Below, piece after piece: positions 7,142-15,913 of a stretch of 64,000 bases of DNA. A program made the position numbers and the translations under genes. The number at the start of each line of letters is the position of its first letter. Position 1 is the stretch's first letter. The notes below the pieces were generated by a model. It searched no databases, was not told the DNA's origin, and was given only the letters and a program-made list of their open reading frames with translations. Location: contig CBFIHA010000001.1 of the NCBI GenBank assembly GCA_965662195.1, positions 62,001-126,000 of the forward strand, in the 5' to 3' direction. Source of the stretch: UBA1268 sp965662195. Lineage in GTDB: Bacteria > Planctomycetota > Planctomycetia > Pirellulales > UBA1268.

Positions 7142-9658
7142 TCAGCCGGCCAGCGAGGTACGAAACAGCAGCGTCGCCAGCACGAAGATCGCCACCGTCC
7201 CGACGACGATGAACATCACGTACTGCCGCAGTTTGCCAGTCTGCAGCCGTCGCATTTCGATCCCCGTATTCCAGGTGATCCGCCCGGCGGCATTGACCAG
7301 GCCATCGACCACGGTCCGGTCAAACCAGGCATCGATTCCGGCAACTTGCCGGGCGGCCCAGGCGATGCCATTGATGAGTCCATCGATGAGGCCTCGATCG
7401 ACCCCGCTGACCAAGCGGGCAAGCCGCAGCGTCGGCATCACGAAAATGGCATGATAGAGTTCGTCGACATACCAGCGATTCACGAGGAAGGTGTACGCGG
7501 GGCCGGCAAGTCTGGCGACGACCGCCGGGCTGACCAACGGCTTGAGGTACATCAGCGCTGCCAGCAGGACTCCCGCGGCCGCCGTCCCAAAGGCCGTCAG
7601 CGTCGCGGTCACGTGGATGTCCCCGGCGTGGCTGTCGTGTTCTGCCGGCAGGCTGATCGCGCCGAGAATCGCATCGGTTGAAACAGCCATCGCCGTCCCG
7701 GCGGGCCGCGACTGCTCGAGCAGACCAGCCACCCCGAAGCCGCTCGGGAACCCCCAACCGGCGATCACCGCGAAAACGGCCAGCACTACCAGCGGCATCG
7801 TCATCACCCGCGGTGACTCATGGGCATGCTCGGCAACATGGTGATCCCGGGGGCTGCCGGCAAATGTCATGAACCAGAGTCGGAACATGTAGAACGCGGT
7901 GATGAACGCCCCCCCGGCCACGGCGAGGTACAGGATGCCATGGGCTGGATTGAGCCGGGCAAACAGCAACGCCTGAGCCAGGATGGCATCCTTCGAGTAG
8001 TAGCCACTGAGCCCGATGACAAATGGAACGCCGGCCCCGATGATCGCCAGGCAGCCAATCAGCATTGTCCAGGCCGTATACGGCATCACCTTCAGCAGCC
8101 CACCCATTTTTCGCATGTCATTGGTGTGACAGGCATGGATCACCGACCCGGAACAGAGGAAAAGCAGGCTCTTAAAAAAAGCATGCGTGACCAGATGAAA
8201 GAGTCCGGCCACCCAGCCACCAACCCCGAGGGCGAGCATCATATAGCCCAGTTGGCTGACAGTAGAGTAGGCAAGCACCCGCTTGATGTCGTTGGCGGTC
8301 ACGGCGATGGTCGCCGCGATGAACAGCGTGATCCCACCGACGTAGGCGATCACCAGCAGGACATCGGGAGTGAGCACCGGGTAGAACCGTCCGACCAGAT
8401 AGACACCCGCCGCCACCATCGTGGCCGAGTGAACCAGTGCCGAAACCGGCGTCGGCCCCTCCATGGCATCGGGCAACCAGACGAACAGCGGCACCTGTGC
8501 ACTCTTGCCAACACAGCCGCAGAAAATACCAAGCCCGGCAATGAACAACAGCCAGCGACCGTACCCCGCCTTCCGCCAGCCCGGTACCGCTGCGGACACC
8601 TCCTCGTGCACGGCAGCCTGATCGGCCTGACCCGCGGCTAGTCCCGCCACCTGATCAGCGGCGGCGAACGCCACCAGACCGGCGGGAACTTCCTGCTCAT
8701 AATCGTGCGTCGCCGGACGAACCAGTTCAAACAGGCCGGGCCGGTCCCCGCCAGTGGCCGGGTCGATGCTGGAAGCGAAGTGGAGCGTGCCCAGGCCACC
8801 CCAGAGGGCCATCAGGCCGATCAGCATGCCGAAGTCACCGACCCGGTTGACGATGAATGCCTTGTTGGCGGCGGTCGATGCCGACTGCCGCTCGTAGTAG
8901 AAGCCAATCAGGAACCAGGAGCAGATTCCTACGAGTTCCCAGAAGACAAACACCATTGCCAGGTTGCCGGCAATGACAATCCCCAGCATCGAGAAGCAGA
9001 AAAGCGAGAGTGCCTGAAAAAATCGGTGGAATCGCCCGTCGCGTGTGAAGGCTGCACCGCCGGTCAGCCGCACCTCGCCATCAGTGACGGGGTGAAGTTC
9101 GTCGTGCATGTAGCCGGCAGCGTAAACGTGAATGCAGGTGGCAATCAGCGTCACCACGACGAACATCAGGATGGTGATCGAGTCGATGTACCAGCCGATT
9201 GAGAGCCGGAGGGAACCGCCCGAATAAAGCGTGTACCAGTCTCCCGAGTAGGCCACCGGAGCCGCTGCAGCATGCCCGTCACCGTGACCATGAGCGTCGG
9301 CCTTGTCCCCCGCATGATCGTGCTCCCCGTCTCGATGCCCCTCAGCAGCGACCGCAATCGCCGGCGGCCTCGCCGCAACCGAGTCAGCCCGCTGGACAGC
9401 CAACAGGATGGGCGCAACACCGCGGGCTGCATGGCCGTCACCATGGGCGGACGCCGACGGGGGATGGTGCCCCAGCCAGACACCAAGAGCCACCACAGAA
9501 AGGGCCAGCGATGCAGCGATCGCCGCCGTTGCCACATTGGCGGCGAGCCTGCCGTGCGGCCCCATCCTGGCACCAAAAAACAAAATTGCCACGAATGAGA
9601 GAAGGGGGATCAGCCAGGCGATTCCCAGCAAGAGCGGCAGCAGGGTGGCAATTTCCAT
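7142..9658 (-). CDS. nuoL: NADH-quinone oxidoreductase subunit L, with His-rich insert
   Basis: NuoL is the distal antiporter-like subunit and carries the long lateral helix of complex I. Core motifs are present: VFVFWELVGICSWFLIGFYY, NKAFIVNRVGDFG, KSAQVPLFVWLPDAMEGPTPVSALVHSATMV and DIKRVLAYSTVSQLGYM, with a C-terminal amphipathic and membrane segment. At 838 residues it is about 200 longer than common NuoL. The extra sequence includes a His/Asp/Gly-rich loop at residues 64-132 and an acidic/alanine-rich loop near 300-360. The loop positions fit exposed turns between membrane helices. nuoK precedes it by 65 bp and nuoM follows by 53 bp. Confidence 0.96.
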   Translation of the reverse strand: MEIATLLPLLLGIAWLIPLLSFVAILFFGARMGPHGRLAANVATAAIAASLALSVVALGVWLGHHPPSASAHGDGHAARGVAPILLAVQRADSVAARPPAIAVAAEGHRDGEHDHAGDKADAHGHGDGHAAAAPVAYSGDWYTLYSGGSLRLSIGWYIDSITILMFVVVTLIATCIHVYAAGYMHDELHPVTDGEVRLTGGAAFTRDGRFHRFFQALSLFCFSMLGIVIAGNLAMVFVFWELVGICSWFLIGFYYERQSASTAANKAFIVNRVGDFGMLIGLMALWGGLGTLHFASSIDPATGGDRPGLFELVRPATHDYEQEVPAGLVAFAAADQVAGLAAGQADQAAVHEEVSAAVPGWRKAGYGRWLLFIAGLGIFCGCVGKSAQVPLFVWLPDAMEGPTPVSALVHSATMVAAGVYLVGRFYPVLTPDVLLVIAYVGGITLFIAATIAVTANDIKRVLAYSTVSQLGYMMLALGVGGWVAGLFHLVTHAFFKSLLFLCSGSVIHACHTNDMRKMGGLLKVMPYTAWTMLIGCLAIIGAGVPFVIGLSGYYSKDAILAQALLFARLNPAHGILYLAVAGGAFITAFYMFRLWFMTFAGSPRDHHVAEHAHESPRVMTMPLVVLAVFAVIAGWGFPSGFGVAGLLEQSRPAGTAMAVSTDAILGAISLPAEHDSHAGDIHVTATLTAFGTAAAGVLLAALMYLKPLVSPAVVARLAGPAYTFLVNRWYVDELYHAIFVMPTLRLARLVSGVDRGLIDGLINGIAWAARQVAGIDAWFDRTVVDGLVNAAGRITWNTGIEMRRLQTGKLRQYVMFIVVGTVAIFVLATLLFRTSLAG

Positions 9659-9723
9659 GATTGTGTTTCGTGCTCCGGGCGGCGAGGCGGTCCCGACCGC
9701 GGGGCTCTCGGTCGGGCGGCACC

Positions 9724-10071
9724 CTAGCCCCGCAGGTCGTCTGCCCGGTCAACGTCGACCGTGCCGTGGTTGTTGTAAAAGTTGAGGGTGATCGCCAACG
9801 CCACCGCTGCCTCGGCGGCCGCCAGCAAGATGACGAACAAGGCCATCACTTCGCCATCCAGTCCCAGCGGTGAACGACCCTCACCAGCAAGATAGGACGA
9901 CCCGAAGGCCACAAAGTTGATGTTTGCCCCGTTGAGCACCAGTTCGATCCCCATCAAAACGCCAAGGGCATTCCGCTTGACCGCCATACAGACCACCCCG
10001 GCGGTGAACATGATGGCGCCGACCACCAGATAGTGGGTCACGCCGATGGTGCCCGTAGCTGCCAAGATCAT
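9724..10071 (-). CDS. nuoK: NADH-quinone oxidoreductase subunit K
   Basis: NuoK is a small three-helix subunit of the proton-pumping membrane arm. The 115-residue protein has the conserved GVVCMAVKRNALGVLMGIELVLNGANINFVAF block, which carries the functional glutamate in the second helix, and a third helix with VILLAAAEAAVALAI and its second glutamate. Start and length match the family (about 100-110). Its ATG overlaps the stop of nuoJ by four bases, so the two are probably translationally coupled. Confidence 0.97.
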   Translation of the reverse strand: MILAATGTIGVTHYLVVGAIMFTAGVVCMAVKRNALGVLMGIELVLNGANINFVAFGSSYLAGEGRSPLGLDGEVMALFVILLAAAEAAVALAITLNFYNNHGTVDVDRADDLRG

Positions 10072-10790
10072 CTGCCACTCCCCACCAGAACGGAGGTTGC
10101 TTCACGCTTTTCCAGCCGGCCCGGCCGCGGTGGCGGGGGCGGATCGGCCGAAGCCACAGCATCGATCGGCCGTGGTGTCCGGCGCCGCTTCGCCCGCGCC
10201 AAATAGGCCGCGCCGACCAGGACGACCAAAAGATGCACCGACACAATCTCAAAGGGCAGCAGATAGCCGCTCCGCCGGCGGCTTTCAGCCTCGGCTGCCG
10301 GACTGTCGACGCGAACCCCCACCAATGCCATTCCCAGGGGCGTGGCCGACGGAGGCTGAACCTCAGCCCGACCAGGACGCCGCCAGGGCTCGATGGAGAC
10401 TGCCGACTGCACCAGGACCGCCAGCAATGCCGCGGCAAGGATGCCGGCGATGACCCGGTCACCGGGGGGTGTCCGCAAGGCAACAAGCTTTGTCTGCGCC
10501 GTGAGCATGACGCCGAACACCAGCAGCACCAGGGTGCCACCGACATAGATCATCAATTGCATCGAGCCAACGAATTCCGCTCCGGCAAGGAAGAACAGGC
10601 CGGCGGTAGCCCCAAGCGAAAGCACCAGATGGAGCGCCATCCGCACCACGTTGTCGGTCAACACCACCATGACGGCGGCACCACAGGCAACCAGTGCGAA
10701 CAACAGAAACAAGGCGGCGTGCCAATCGATCAGCGCCAGCGGCAGGGCCCAGCACGGTGGCGGCGGCAGGCAGTCGGTCAAAAGATTCAT
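10068..10790 (-). CDS. nuoJ: NADH-quinone oxidoreductase subunit J
   Basis: NuoJ is a five-helix membrane subunit of complex I. The 240-residue protein shows FALVACGAAVMVVLTDNVVRMALHLVLSL and AEFVGSMQLMIYVGGTLVLLVFGVML, the most conserved part with the pi-bulge helix. It is longer than the usual 165-200 residues, the extra being a loop near residues 140-180 and a basic C-terminal tail. Its ATG overlaps the nuoH stop and its stop overlaps the nuoK start, so nuoH-J-K form a tight block. Confidence 0.95.
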   Translation of the reverse strand: MNLLTDCLPPPPCWALPLALIDWHAALFLLFALVACGAAVMVVLTDNVVRMALHLVLSLGATAGLFFLAGAEFVGSMQLMIYVGGTLVLLVFGVMLTAQTKLVALRTPPGDRVIAGILAAALLAVLVQSAVSIEPWRRPGRAEVQPPSATPLGMALVGVRVDSPAAEAESRRRSGYLLPFEIVSVHLLVVLVGAAYLARAKRRRTPRPIDAVASADPPPPPRPGRLEKREATSVLVGSGR

Positions 10791-12016
10791 CAGTCTGCCA
10801 CTCCCGCGAGGTGCCGCCCGGAGAAATCACTGGCACTGACCTCCTCAGCCGGCGGCGCCAAAGGCCTGGCGGCGGGATTCTCAAGCCATCCTTCCCGCAC
10901 TGAAATCGCACCACGGCGGGCACCCGGCACCAGCCCCCCCGGGAGGAATAACTGCCACAGCATGACGCCCGCAAACATGACGGCAGCGATCGGAGTGCAG
11001 TATTTCAGGCAGGTGGTCATCACCTGATCGATTCGCAGCCTGGGAAGCGTCCAGCGAATCCACATCATCAAAAGCACACCAGCAGTCGCCTTGAGCAACA
11101 GGTTGGCACAGCCCAGCAACCGGACCGCGTAGGGGGCCGTGGCTGCGGACCCATCACTCCAGCCAGCCAGTTCGGCGATCGGGATCGGCCCGTTCCATCC
11201 ACCGAGGAACAGCACCGCCGCGAGGCCACTGACCAGAAACATCGAGCCATATTCGGCCATGAAGAAGAAACTCCACCGCAGCCCCGAGTACTCGGTGTGG
11301 AAGCCCGCCACCAGTTCACTTTCAGCCTCGGCGAGGTCAAAAGGCGCGCGGTTCACACTGGCGACGGCACAGGTGAAGTAGACCCAGAAGATCACAAACG
11401 TGAACGGGTCATGGAATAGATACCAGTTACTGATCCAGCCTGCCTGCTTCTCGCCAATCGTGACGAGGTCCATGCTTCCGGCCAGCATGACCGGCACCAC
11501 CACGCACATCCCCAGCGGCACCTCGTAGCTGACCACCTGAGCCGCCTCCCGCATCGCGCCGAAGAGTGACCATTTCGAGGCCGAGGCGTAGCCGGCCAGA
11601 ATCACTCCGAAAACCTCGAGGCCGAGCACGGCGATGACAAAAAACACCCCGACGTTGAGCCGTTGCCCGACAACATCAAAGGCAAATGGCATGGCAATGA
11701 AGGCGGCAAACGAAGCGCAGAAACTCACGTAGGGCGCTAGGCGGAACAGCAGCGTGTCGGCCCCTTCGGGCATCAGATCCTCTTTGGCGAGTAATTTGAT
11801 GCCGTCTGCCAGAGACTGAAGCCAGCCGAATCGACCACCGGTTCGCGTCGGCCCCAGGCGATCTTGAATGCGGGCGGCTATCTTCCGCTCGGCCCAGATG
11901 AACACCAAGGCGCCGCCGGCAATCACGTTGAGAATCAGAAACGCGGCAACGCCTGCCGCGGCAGACCATGCCAACCAGGCAGGAAGGCCGACGGTGTTGA
12001 TCAGAAAATCAGCCAT
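10790..12016 (-). CDS. nuoH: NADH-quinone oxidoreductase subunit H
   Basis: NuoH forms the quinone chamber entrance of complex I. The 408-residue protein contains IWAERKIAARIQDRLGPTRTG, LADGIKLLAKEDLMPEGAD, RAPFDLAEAESELVAGFHTEYSG and eight hydrophobic segments, the classic NuoH/ND1 signature. The ATG at 12016 is preferred to a TTG nine bases upstream. The C-terminal tail of about 40 residues after the last helix is longer than normal. A 163-bp gap separates it from nuoD upstream, which could hold an internal promoter; all other spacings downstream are short. Confidence 0.97.
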   Translation of the reverse strand: MADFLINTVGLPAWLAWSAAAGVAAFLILNVIAGGALVFIWAERKIAARIQDRLGPTRTGGRFGWLQSLADGIKLLAKEDLMPEGADTLLFRLAPYVSFCASFAAFIAMPFAFDVVGQRLNVGVFFVIAVLGLEVFGVILAGYASASKWSLFGAMREAAQVVSYEVPLGMCVVVPVMLAGSMDLVTIGEKQAGWISNWYLFHDPFTFVIFWVYFTCAVASVNRAPFDLAEAESELVAGFHTEYSGLRWSFFFMAEYGSMFLVSGLAAVLFLGGWNGPIPIAELAGWSDGSAATAPYAVRLLGCANLLLKATAGVLLMMWIRWTLPRLRIDQVMTTCLKYCTPIAAVMFAGVMLWQLFLPGGLVPGARRGAISVREGWLENPAARPLAPPAEEVSASDFSGRHLAGVAD

Positions 12017-12178
12017 GGGGGGCAAATCACCGCAAGGGTTTGCAAGTCAGTACGTCGGGATTTTTCCCGAAATTTCCGCTTCCAGCCGACATTGTGAAAT
12101 TTTGCACGAAGTCTGCAACAACAAGGGCCATCACACAAGGGCCGGCGGTGTTTTCCGCCACCAGCCGCGCCGGAGGAG

Positions 12179-13387
12179 TCAGCGGTCAATCTCGCCCATG
12201 ACGATGTCGAGGCTGCCGACAACCGCCGGCACATCGGCGATCAGACAGCCCCGGCAGAGTTCTGGGGAAACAGCCAGATTGGAGAACGAACTTGACCGTG
12301 CCCGCACCCGCCAGGGAATGGCCGAACCGTCACTGATGAGATAGAAGCCCATCTGCCCCTTCGGGCATTCCGTTTCGAGATAGGCATCACCCGGCGGCAG
12401 TTTCTCGGCCAGCTTGAGCGGTTCGCCCAGCGATCCCTTGCAGCGGGAATACCGATCAATCGACTGGCGGACCAGATCCATCGACTGGACAACCTCTAGC
12501 ATCCGCACGAAAAACCGATGCCAGCAGTCTCCCAGCACCGCATCGCCCGGCACCGCCGGGTACTCGTGGTCCCGCGGATAGTGACCGTTTTTCATGACGG
12601 CAACTTCGAAGGCGTAGCCGTCGTACATCGCCGTGTAGATGCTTTCACCGTCTCGTCGGAGGTCGATGTCGACGCCACTGCCCCGGAGGACGGGCCCAGA
12701 GCAGCCATAGTCGATCGCCATTTCGGGGCTGAGTACGCCGATGCCAGCGGTCCGCTTGACGAAAATGGCGTTTGTCGTCAGCAGCGTGTGATATTCGCGG
12801 ATGACCGGCTCGAACTGGTCGAGAAATGCCTCGCACCGCTGCAGCCAGCCCGGCGGCAGGTCGGCCGTCAGCCCGCCGACGGTGATGTAGCTGTAGGTCA
12901 GCCTGGCCCCGCAGGCCTCCTCGAACAGGTCGAGAATCTTTTCCCGCTCGCGGAACGCGTAGAGGAATGGGCTGAATGTTCCGAGATCGAGTCCGTAGGC
13001 CCCCATCCCCACCAGGTGGCTGGCAATCCGGCACAGTTCCGCAATCAAGACGCGGAGATGGCGGGCCTTTTCACTCACCTCGTACCGCAGCAGCTTCTCC
13101 ACCGCCAGCGACCAGCCGAGGTTCATGTTCATGGCCGCCAGATAATCCATCCGGTCGGTGTACGGAATCCACTGCCGGGCGGTGAGGTTTTCACCAATTT
13201 TCTCGGCACAGCGATGGAGATACCCGATGTGAGGCTCGAGTTCGGAGACGATCTCGCCGTCGGTCCGCAGCACCAGTCGCAGCACGCCGTGGGTACTGGG
13301 GTGCTGCGGTCCCATGTTGACAAGCATCTCATCGGTGCGAACGTCAAACTCGACAATCCGCTGGTCGTCTTCGAGCACCTGCGACAT
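12179..13387 (-). CDS. nuoD: NADH-quinone oxidoreductase subunit D
   Basis: NuoD is the 49-kDa-type subunit that lines the quinone site in the peripheral arm. The 402-residue protein has NMGPQHPSTHGVLRLVLRTDGE, EPHIGYLHRCAEKIGE, the Tyr in PYTDRMDYLAAM, and a C-terminal PGDAYLETECPKGQMGFYLISDG followed by RARSSSF. Length matches the stand-alone NuoD family, so it is not a NuoCD fusion. nuoC ends 63 bp upstream. It should contact NuoB, which is not encoded in this window. Confidence 0.97.
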   Translation of the reverse strand: MSQVLEDDQRIVEFDVRTDEMLVNMGPQHPSTHGVLRLVLRTDGEIVSELEPHIGYLHRCAEKIGENLTARQWIPYTDRMDYLAAMNMNLGWSLAVEKLLRYEVSEKARHLRVLIAELCRIASHLVGMGAYGLDLGTFSPFLYAFREREKILDLFEEACGARLTYSYITVGGLTADLPPGWLQRCEAFLDQFEPVIREYHTLLTTNAIFVKRTAGIGVLSPEMAIDYGCSGPVLRGSGVDIDLRRDGESIYTAMYDGYAFEVAVMKNGHYPRDHEYPAVPGDAVLGDCWHRFFVRMLEVVQSMDLVRQSIDRYSRCKGSLGEPLKLAEKLPPGDAYLETECPKGQMGFYLISDGSAIPWRVRARSSSFSNLAVSPELCRGCLIADVPAVVGSLDIVMGEIDR

Positions 13388-13450
13388 GATCTCCTGCCTT
13401 CTCGTTCAACGGTTCAATCCGAAACCGGGGCACCCTTCACCGGCCAGGGC

Positions 13451-13981
13451 TCAGCGGCCCCGCATGCCGTGATACTCCAGCGGCATCTCGTAATCCTTCC
13501 GCAGCGGAAACCCCTCCCAGTCTTCCGGGCAGAGGATTCTCCGCAGATCAGGGTGTCCGACGAACAGCACGCCGGAGAGATCGTAGACCTCCCGCTCATG
13601 CCAGTCCGCACCCCGCCAGACGGCCACTACGCTCGCGATCTCGGGCGGCTTTCCCGGCGTGTCATCCTGCCACCGGGGGAGCTTGGTTTTCAGCACCAGG
13701 CTGACCCGGGAGACCGTACTCCAGAGATGGTAAACCAGTTCGGTGTGCGGCTCCCAGGAAACCTTTGCGGCTTTCTTGGGGTCAGGTTCGAACCAGTCGA
13801 CCGCCGTGATGCACTGCAAGCCATCGAACCGGATTTCGCATGACTCCTTGAGCCAGCGGCAAGCAGGCAGCAATTGATCCGCAGCGATCTCAAGCCAGGG
13901 GTCGATCGCTTCGAGGTTTCGCCCGACGACCGCCCCCGGTACCGCTGCTTCGAGTTCGTCAATAAACCCAGGACCACGCAT
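13451..13981 (-). CDS. nuoC: NADH-quinone oxidoreductase subunit C
   Basis: NuoC is the 30-kDa-type subunit of the complex I peripheral arm. The 176-residue protein carries the family core ASVVAVWRGADWHEREVYDLSGVLFVGHPDLRRIL, then WEGFPLRKDYEM. A short N-terminal domain of variable sequence precedes it. It begins three bases after the stop of nuoA, so translation is likely coupled. In most bacteria nuoB lies between nuoA and nuoC; here there is no room for it. Confidence 0.95.
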   Translation of the reverse strand: MRGPGFIDELEAAVPGAVVGRNLEAIDPWLEIAADQLLPACRWLKESCEIRFDGLQCITAVDWFEPDPKKAAKVSWEPHTELVYHLWSTVSRVSLVLKTKLPRWQDDTPGKPPEIASVVAVWRGADWHEREVYDLSGVLFVGHPDLRRILCPEDWEGFPLRKDYEMPLEYHGMRGR

Positions 13982-13984
13982 TCG

Positions 13985-14623
13985 TTATCTCCCTCCGCTC
14001 GCCGACGGTTCGGCCGCCCGTTGATTCGCCACGGCCCGCACCCAGTCGAGGTCACCGCGGTACCAGACGTAGGCGAAACCGACCAACAAAATCGCATAGA
14101 ACACACCCATGTCGATAACGGCGGTCCGCGCGAGCATCCTGCCACTCTCCGCCACCGACCATTCAGCTTCAACCTGCCTGACCGATGCCGCTGCCCCGGC
14201 CGCTTCCGCCGTGACACGGATCTGTTTCGGTGGATCAAGTTGAGGGACGGCCGGTGTCGTCAGGCCGAGTTCGCGGTAGAGGTCCGCAACCGCCGGCGTC
14301 AAGGTGACACCGTCAGCCTCAACGCTGGCAACGGCAGGGTCGGCAAGCTGTGTCGCCTTGCCGAAGACGGTCGCCCAGGGAAAAAACAGGGCCACCTCAA
14401 CGTCAAAAATGATGAACAGCAGCGCCACAACGTAGAACCGCAGGTCGAACTGCACAAAACTCGACCCAATCGTCGGCTCCCCGCATTCGTAGACCTCTAG
14501 TTTTTCAGTGTTGGGCATCCTCGGGCGAACGAGCCAGCCGAGAATGAGGTTGGCCGCCAGAAAGATGCCGCCAACGGCGACGAACAGGGCGAGGAATCCC
14601 GCCACCAGCACCGGGTCAAACAT
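13985..14623 (-). CDS. nuoA: NADH-quinone oxidoreductase subunit A with a central insert
   Basis: NuoA is a three-helix membrane subunit near the quinone site. The N-terminal helix, the loop NTEKLEVYECGEPTIGSSFVQFDLRFYVVALLFIIFDVEVALFFPWA (with the conserved Cys-Gly-Glu and Phe-Asp-Val-Glu) and the last helix AVIDMGVFYAILLVGFAYVWYRGDLDW are typical. At 212 residues it is much longer than the usual 115-140. The extra is about 75 residues between helices 2 and 3 (about 90-165), rich in Ala, Val and acidic residues. Start 14623 lies 48 bp downstream of nuoI. Confidence 0.95.
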   Translation of the reverse strand: MFDPVLVAGFLALFVAVGGIFLAANLILGWLVRPRMPNTEKLEVYECGEPTIGSSFVQFDLRFYVVALLFIIFDVEVALFFPWATVFGKATQLADPAVASVEADGVTLTPAVADLYRELGLTTPAVPQLDPPKQIRVTAEAAGAAASVRQVEAEWSVAESGRMLARTAVIDMGVFYAILLVGFAYVWYRGDLDWVRAVANQRAAEPSASGGR

Positions 14624-14671
14624 CAGGATGCACTCTTCGTCGTGGGGAAGATCGCGGGGAAGGCTACTGGG

Positions 14672-15199
14672 TCAGTTATTTGGGCCGCCATGAACCGGAG
14701 CCACAATCTCTTTGGATGCCGCGACAGCCGTGGGATTGAGCGTCGAACGCCCCCAGGCAACGTCGACCGGAAGCCGGGCAAAATCGACAAGGGTGCCATC
14801 ACGGCTGTAGCAGCTCAGGTCGAGTGTGGAGCCCATGAAAATACAGTCGACGGGACAAGGCTCGACACAGAGGGCGCAGAACATGCACTTCGAATAATCG
14901 ATCGTGAAACCGGAAACCTGGAAGCCCTTCCCGCTCTCCACCCGCTCTTTGCCGATGTAAATACAGTCGACCGGGCAGGCCTTTGCACACTGGTCGCAGG
15001 CAATGCAGGTCGTCAGGTCATAGCGGTGGAATCCGCGGTAACGAGCCGCTACCGGAGCCGGAAGTTCCGGGTACTCATAGTGCTCGGTGAAAGTCTTCCG
15101 GTCGGGATCGAACGTGCTACTGAAAACCCGGAGGGTGACGACCATCCCTCGTAAAACCGTCAGAATGGCTGTGAACAGATTTCTAAACCAGCCAATCAT
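14672..15199 (-). CDS. nuoI: NADH-quinone oxidoreductase subunit I (two 4Fe-4S clusters)
   Basis: NuoI is the TYKY-type ferredoxin that carries clusters N6a and N6b. The 175-residue protein has two complete 4Fe-4S motifs: CIACDQCAKACPVDCIYI and CMFCALCVEPCPVDCIFMG. It starts with the amphipathic lead IGWFRNLFTAILTVLRGM common to NuoI. Start 15199 was chosen over 15244 because AGGTGG lies just upstream and the extra 15 residues are basic and not NuoI-like. It is the first gene of this nuo operon, an unusual place since nuoI usually sits between nuoH and nuoJ. Confidence 0.96.
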   Translation of the reverse strand: MIGWFRNLFTAILTVLRGMVVTLRVFSSTFDPDRKTFTEHYEYPELPAPVAARYRGFHRYDLTTCIACDQCAKACPVDCIYIGKERVESGKGFQVSGFTIDYSKCMFCALCVEPCPVDCIFMGSTLDLSCYSRDGTLVDFARLPVDVAWGRSTLNPTAVAASKEIVAPVHGGPNN

Positions 15200-15347
15200 G
15201 ATCCACCTGCAGGGGGAGCGCCAGGCCACTTCAGAGACACGCAAAGACGGCAGTCCATCCGCGAATCGAAACCGCCGGGATCAAGAAAAGCGACTTCCTC
15301 AGCGGATTTCCCACCGAAGTCATCCCAACTCTCGAAACGTCCTGTCG

Positions 15348-15375
15348 AGTATAGGGAACTGCCGCGGGACAACAA
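15348..15375 (-). promoter_or_regulatory. Candidate promoter of the nuo operon
   Basis: On the minus strand TTGTTG (15370-15375) and TATACT (15348-15353) are 16 bp apart, a good match to the main sigma factor pattern at the -10. Transcription would begin near 15340 and leave a leader of about 140 nt ahead of nuoI. The region between the start and the MITE-like element at 15495 holds no gene I can recognise. Confidence 0.45.
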
Positions 15376-15494
15376 GCGGCTCGAAACGGTCGTCGCTGAC
15401 GCCCCAACGCTGACAAAAAATTGATGGCCCGGGAAACGGTGCGCCATTCCGTCTAGGAATGCGTTCCGGTTGAGTCCGGGTCGGAGAGGAACTA

Positions 15495-15654
15495 GGTTCT
15501 GTCTGAAAAGGCTACCGTTGGCCTGAGAGCGAGCTGCTTTGGTCTCTGGCAAGGGGGGCGAAGCAGCTAGATCGCAGATCTGGCGATGGAGCCGGACGTA
15601 GCCAGAGGGCAAATGAGCCGCTCGAAGCCAGGTACTGAGTTTTCAGACAGAGCC
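15495..15654. mobile_element. MITE-like element, copy 1 (160 bp)
   Basis: The element is bounded by imperfect inverted repeats, GGTTCTGTCTGAAAA at the left (15495-15509) and TTTTCAGACAGAGCC at the right (15640-15654), matching at 14 of 15 positions. TA flanks both ends (15493-15494 and 15655-15656), consistent with a two-base target duplication. A second copy at 51,933 is about 90% identical over its whole length. It is too short for a transposase. Internal inverted repeats such as AGCTGCTT/AAGCAGCT give it a folded structure. It sits between the nuo promoter and csrA copy 2. Confidence 0.85.
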
Positions 15655-15913
15655 TAAATGTCCGTGAGGGAAACGTGCCACGGCCTTTTTTTCCCTCGAC
15701 AAACTCGAGCACCGCCGAGGGTTTCGGGATTGCCGGTTGCCGCAGCCCTATGCAGTCCCATTTTTCTGCCGTCTACCGAAATCCTCAGGCCAGAAGTCCC
15801 GTTCGCAGTCGACCCTGCAGTCGGCCCGGGCTGGGCCGGCCCAAAAAACAGCCAGAGCCGAACCGAACCGGCGAGCAGGGTGGGCAAATCCCCGCCCAGT
15901 CACCCGAATTTCC

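Noticed and set aside
12518..13843. 441-residue plus-strand open frame
   Set aside because: It is antisense to nuoD and nuoC, has no recognisable domain, and crosses two real genes.
15196..15612. Minus-strand frame reading through MITE copy 1
   Set aside because: It shares a short peptide with a frame at 51,640-51,990 only because the two elements are alike; the rest differs and there is no start or domain.
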